Shown in pieces: positions 9,946 through 11,023 of a stretch of 11,023 bases of DNA; position 1 is the stretch's first letter; each line of letters starts with the position of its first letter. Both the position numbers and the translations under genes were made by a program. Source of the DNA: an uncultured Ruminococcus sp. (lineage in GTDB: Bacteria > Bacillota > Clostridia > Oscillospirales > CAG-272); assembly GCA_902783755.1 (NCBI GenBank), contig CACZSC010000274.1, positions 1 to 11,023 on the forward strand, written 5' to 3'. The notes below the pieces were generated by a model. The model was not told the origin of the DNA. It ran no database searches and saw nothing but the letters and a program-made list of their open reading frames with translations.

Positions 9946-11010
9946 TCAGTCAAATTCTTCTGTTCGCCACTCGTCCCTCCATTCGATGACCGGCATGTCC
10001 CCGTCGAATCTGAACGGTAGCCAGACATAATCCGCGAGCCTTGTGTCCGCGTGAGGCAGAGACTCGAGGATCCGGTCCCCTTCCGCCCTCTCCTCCGGAG
10101 TCGCGTCCTCCCTGAAGAATCCGGAATACCCTTTCTCCACCAGTGAATAGGGGATGTCCATGGCGCCGGGCATCCATCTGTCCGCTATGGCTATGTAGAG
10201 ATCCTTCTTTCCGGGCACTCTGAAGACGCTGGAGATCTGGCTGTGGAACGAGGTGCGCGACGGGTCCGACGGATGCGGGTCGCCGAGAACGGTGAAAGGC
10301 CCGTGCCATGTGTCAGCCACGGCGATCTCCGAAGGGTTCGGGAAGTATCCCGTGGTTCCCGAGGTCACAAGATAGTGCCTGCCGTTCCTCATGAAATGGG
10401 CCGTCCCTTCCCTGACCCAGGGGGGACACGGCCTCGGGAAGTGTTCCGTATAGTGCCCGGTCACGTCCGTATAGTCGTCGGTGAGATCCGCACATACGGT
10501 CTCGGAGTGGACCCTCTCGAAATAACAGAAGGCTCTTCCGTCATCATCCTTCGCAAGATCGAAGTCCCCGGCGCTCATGCCAAGGGGATAGAGCTTCTCC
10601 CTGACCTTGGTATATGGGCCTGTGAGGCTGTCCGCCACAAGGACCGTTTCGCTCTGGGTGCCGTCCTTTTCCATTATCTTGAGCCAGCACACGAACTTCC
10701 CCGTCTTTTCGTTGAACAGGATGTGGGGCCTGTCCATGTACGAGGAGGGATGGAGGCTTGACTTCGGATCCTCCGTGTCGGGCGGGATTATGAGCCCGAG
10801 ATCCTCCCAGTTGTACAGGTCGTCGGATCTGTAGCACCGGACTCCCCAGTGCCACACGCCGGGCTTCAGTCCGGTGTATTCCTTGTTCTCCCCGTACCAG
10901 TAGTAACGGCCGTCAAGGTACATGACCGAGCCGCCGTGGGCCTGTATCCGCTTCCCTGCGGTATCGAGCCACACCTGTCCCGGACGGATGCTGTCATACC
11001 GTTCCTGCAT
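9946..11010 (-). CDS. Glycoside hydrolase family 43 protein, exo-beta-1,3-galactanase-like subfamily
   Basis: This is a complete 354-residue single-domain protein, ATG 11010 to TGA 9946-9948. Five-bladed beta-propeller GH43 features appear in order: IQAHGGSVMYLDGRYYWYGENK (residues 22-43), RPHILFNEKTGKFVCWLK (94-111), GDFDLAKDDDGRAFCYF (148-164), WVREGTAHFMRNGRHYLVTSGTTGYFPNPS (198-227), FHSQISSVF (255-263) and IAIADRWMP (273-281). The A-H-G-G start and the S-Q motif are as in the GH43_24-like group, whose characterised members release galactose from beta-1,3-galactan. E201 is the likely general acid, and Q258 matches the glutamine proposed as base in that group. There is no signal peptide or carbohydrate-binding module, so it probably acts in the cytoplasm on imported oligosaccharides. 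Family is sure; substrate is inferred. Confidence 0.88.
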   Translation of the reverse strand: MQERYDSIRPGQVWLDTAGKRIQAHGGSVMYLDGRYYWYGENKEYTGLKPGVWHWGVRCYRSDDLYNWEDLGLIIPPDTEDPKSSLHPSSYMDRPHILFNEKTGKFVCWLKIMEKDGTQSETVLVADSLTGPYTKVREKLYPLGMSAGDFDLAKDDDGRAFCYFERVHSETVCADLTDDYTDVTGHYTEHFPRPCPPWVREGTAHFMRNGRHYLVTSGTTGYFPNPSEIAVADTWHGPFTVLGDPHPSDPSRTSFHSQISSVFRVPGKKDLYIAIADRWMPGAMDIPYSLVEKGYSGFFREDATPEERAEGDRILESLPHADTRLADYVWLPFRFDGDMPVIEWRDEWRTEEFD

Positions 11011-11023
11011 GGTCTCCCTCCCC
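11011..11023 (-). promoter_or_regulatory. Ribosome binding site of the GH43 gene
   Basis: The minus-strand bases before ATG 11010 read GGGGAGGGAGACC. The GGGAGG core is a strong Shine-Dalgarno match at suitable distance and supports this start. The promoter, or any upstream operon partner, lies outside the window. Confidence 0.75.

Noticed and set aside
10243..10761. A 172-codon plus-strand frame opposite the GH43 gene
   Set aside because: The minus strand here encodes clear GH43 motifs; long antisense frames are expected in GC-rich codon usage and this one is Arg/Gly-rich shadow sequence.

Overview
The window reads as chromosomal DNA of a gut- or rumen-type bacterium, most likely a Gram-positive of the Clostridia (inference). 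The reasons are a giant secreted protein built from GLUG, InlB-type, BspA-type and beta-helix modules, a purine-rich Shine-Dalgarno on the glycosidase gene, a Rho-independent terminator, and generally 50-60% GC. No rRNA, tRNA, CRISPR array, transposase or phage gene was seen.

About 85% of the window (1-9351, minus strand) is one uninterrupted reading frame. I read all 3,117 codons in phase from the ATG at 9351 to base 1 and found no stop, so the gene runs off the window and its C-terminus (anchor, sorting signal or dockerin) is not visible. The product is a mosaic surface protein. From the N-terminus it has: a signal peptide; a GLUG beta-solenoid with about 13 turns; a second GLUG solenoid; two copies of a composite unit made of an InlB B-repeat, a glycine-rich beta-helix and a C-x2-H...C-x2-C knuckle; a third, degenerate GLUG solenoid; an InlB/Flg_new-like pair; two BspA/DUF285 leucine-rich-repeat modules; another Flg_new_2-like domain; and a GGG-rich right-handed beta-helix cut by the window edge. 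The first GLUG array is much more AT-rich than the rest of the gene, which suggests a different history for that segment.

Region 9352-9945 is intergenic. It holds the AT-rich leader and putative promoter of the giant gene, three copies of a TGAATTATTT element, a possible plus-strand promoter, a short proline-rich plus-strand ORF with a duplicated DENGNPI unit and no convincing start (possible gene remnant), and a strong bidirectional terminator at 9898-9926.

Region 9946-11010 (minus) is a complete 354-residue glycoside hydrolase family 43 protein, resembling the exo-beta-1,3-galactanase-like subfamily. It has no signal peptide and its own ribosome binding site. It lies upstream of the giant gene on the same strand but is separated from it by the terminator, so the two are probably transcribed independently. 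Together they fit a carbohydrate-using, surface-adhering commensal, but a functional link between them is not shown by the sequence.
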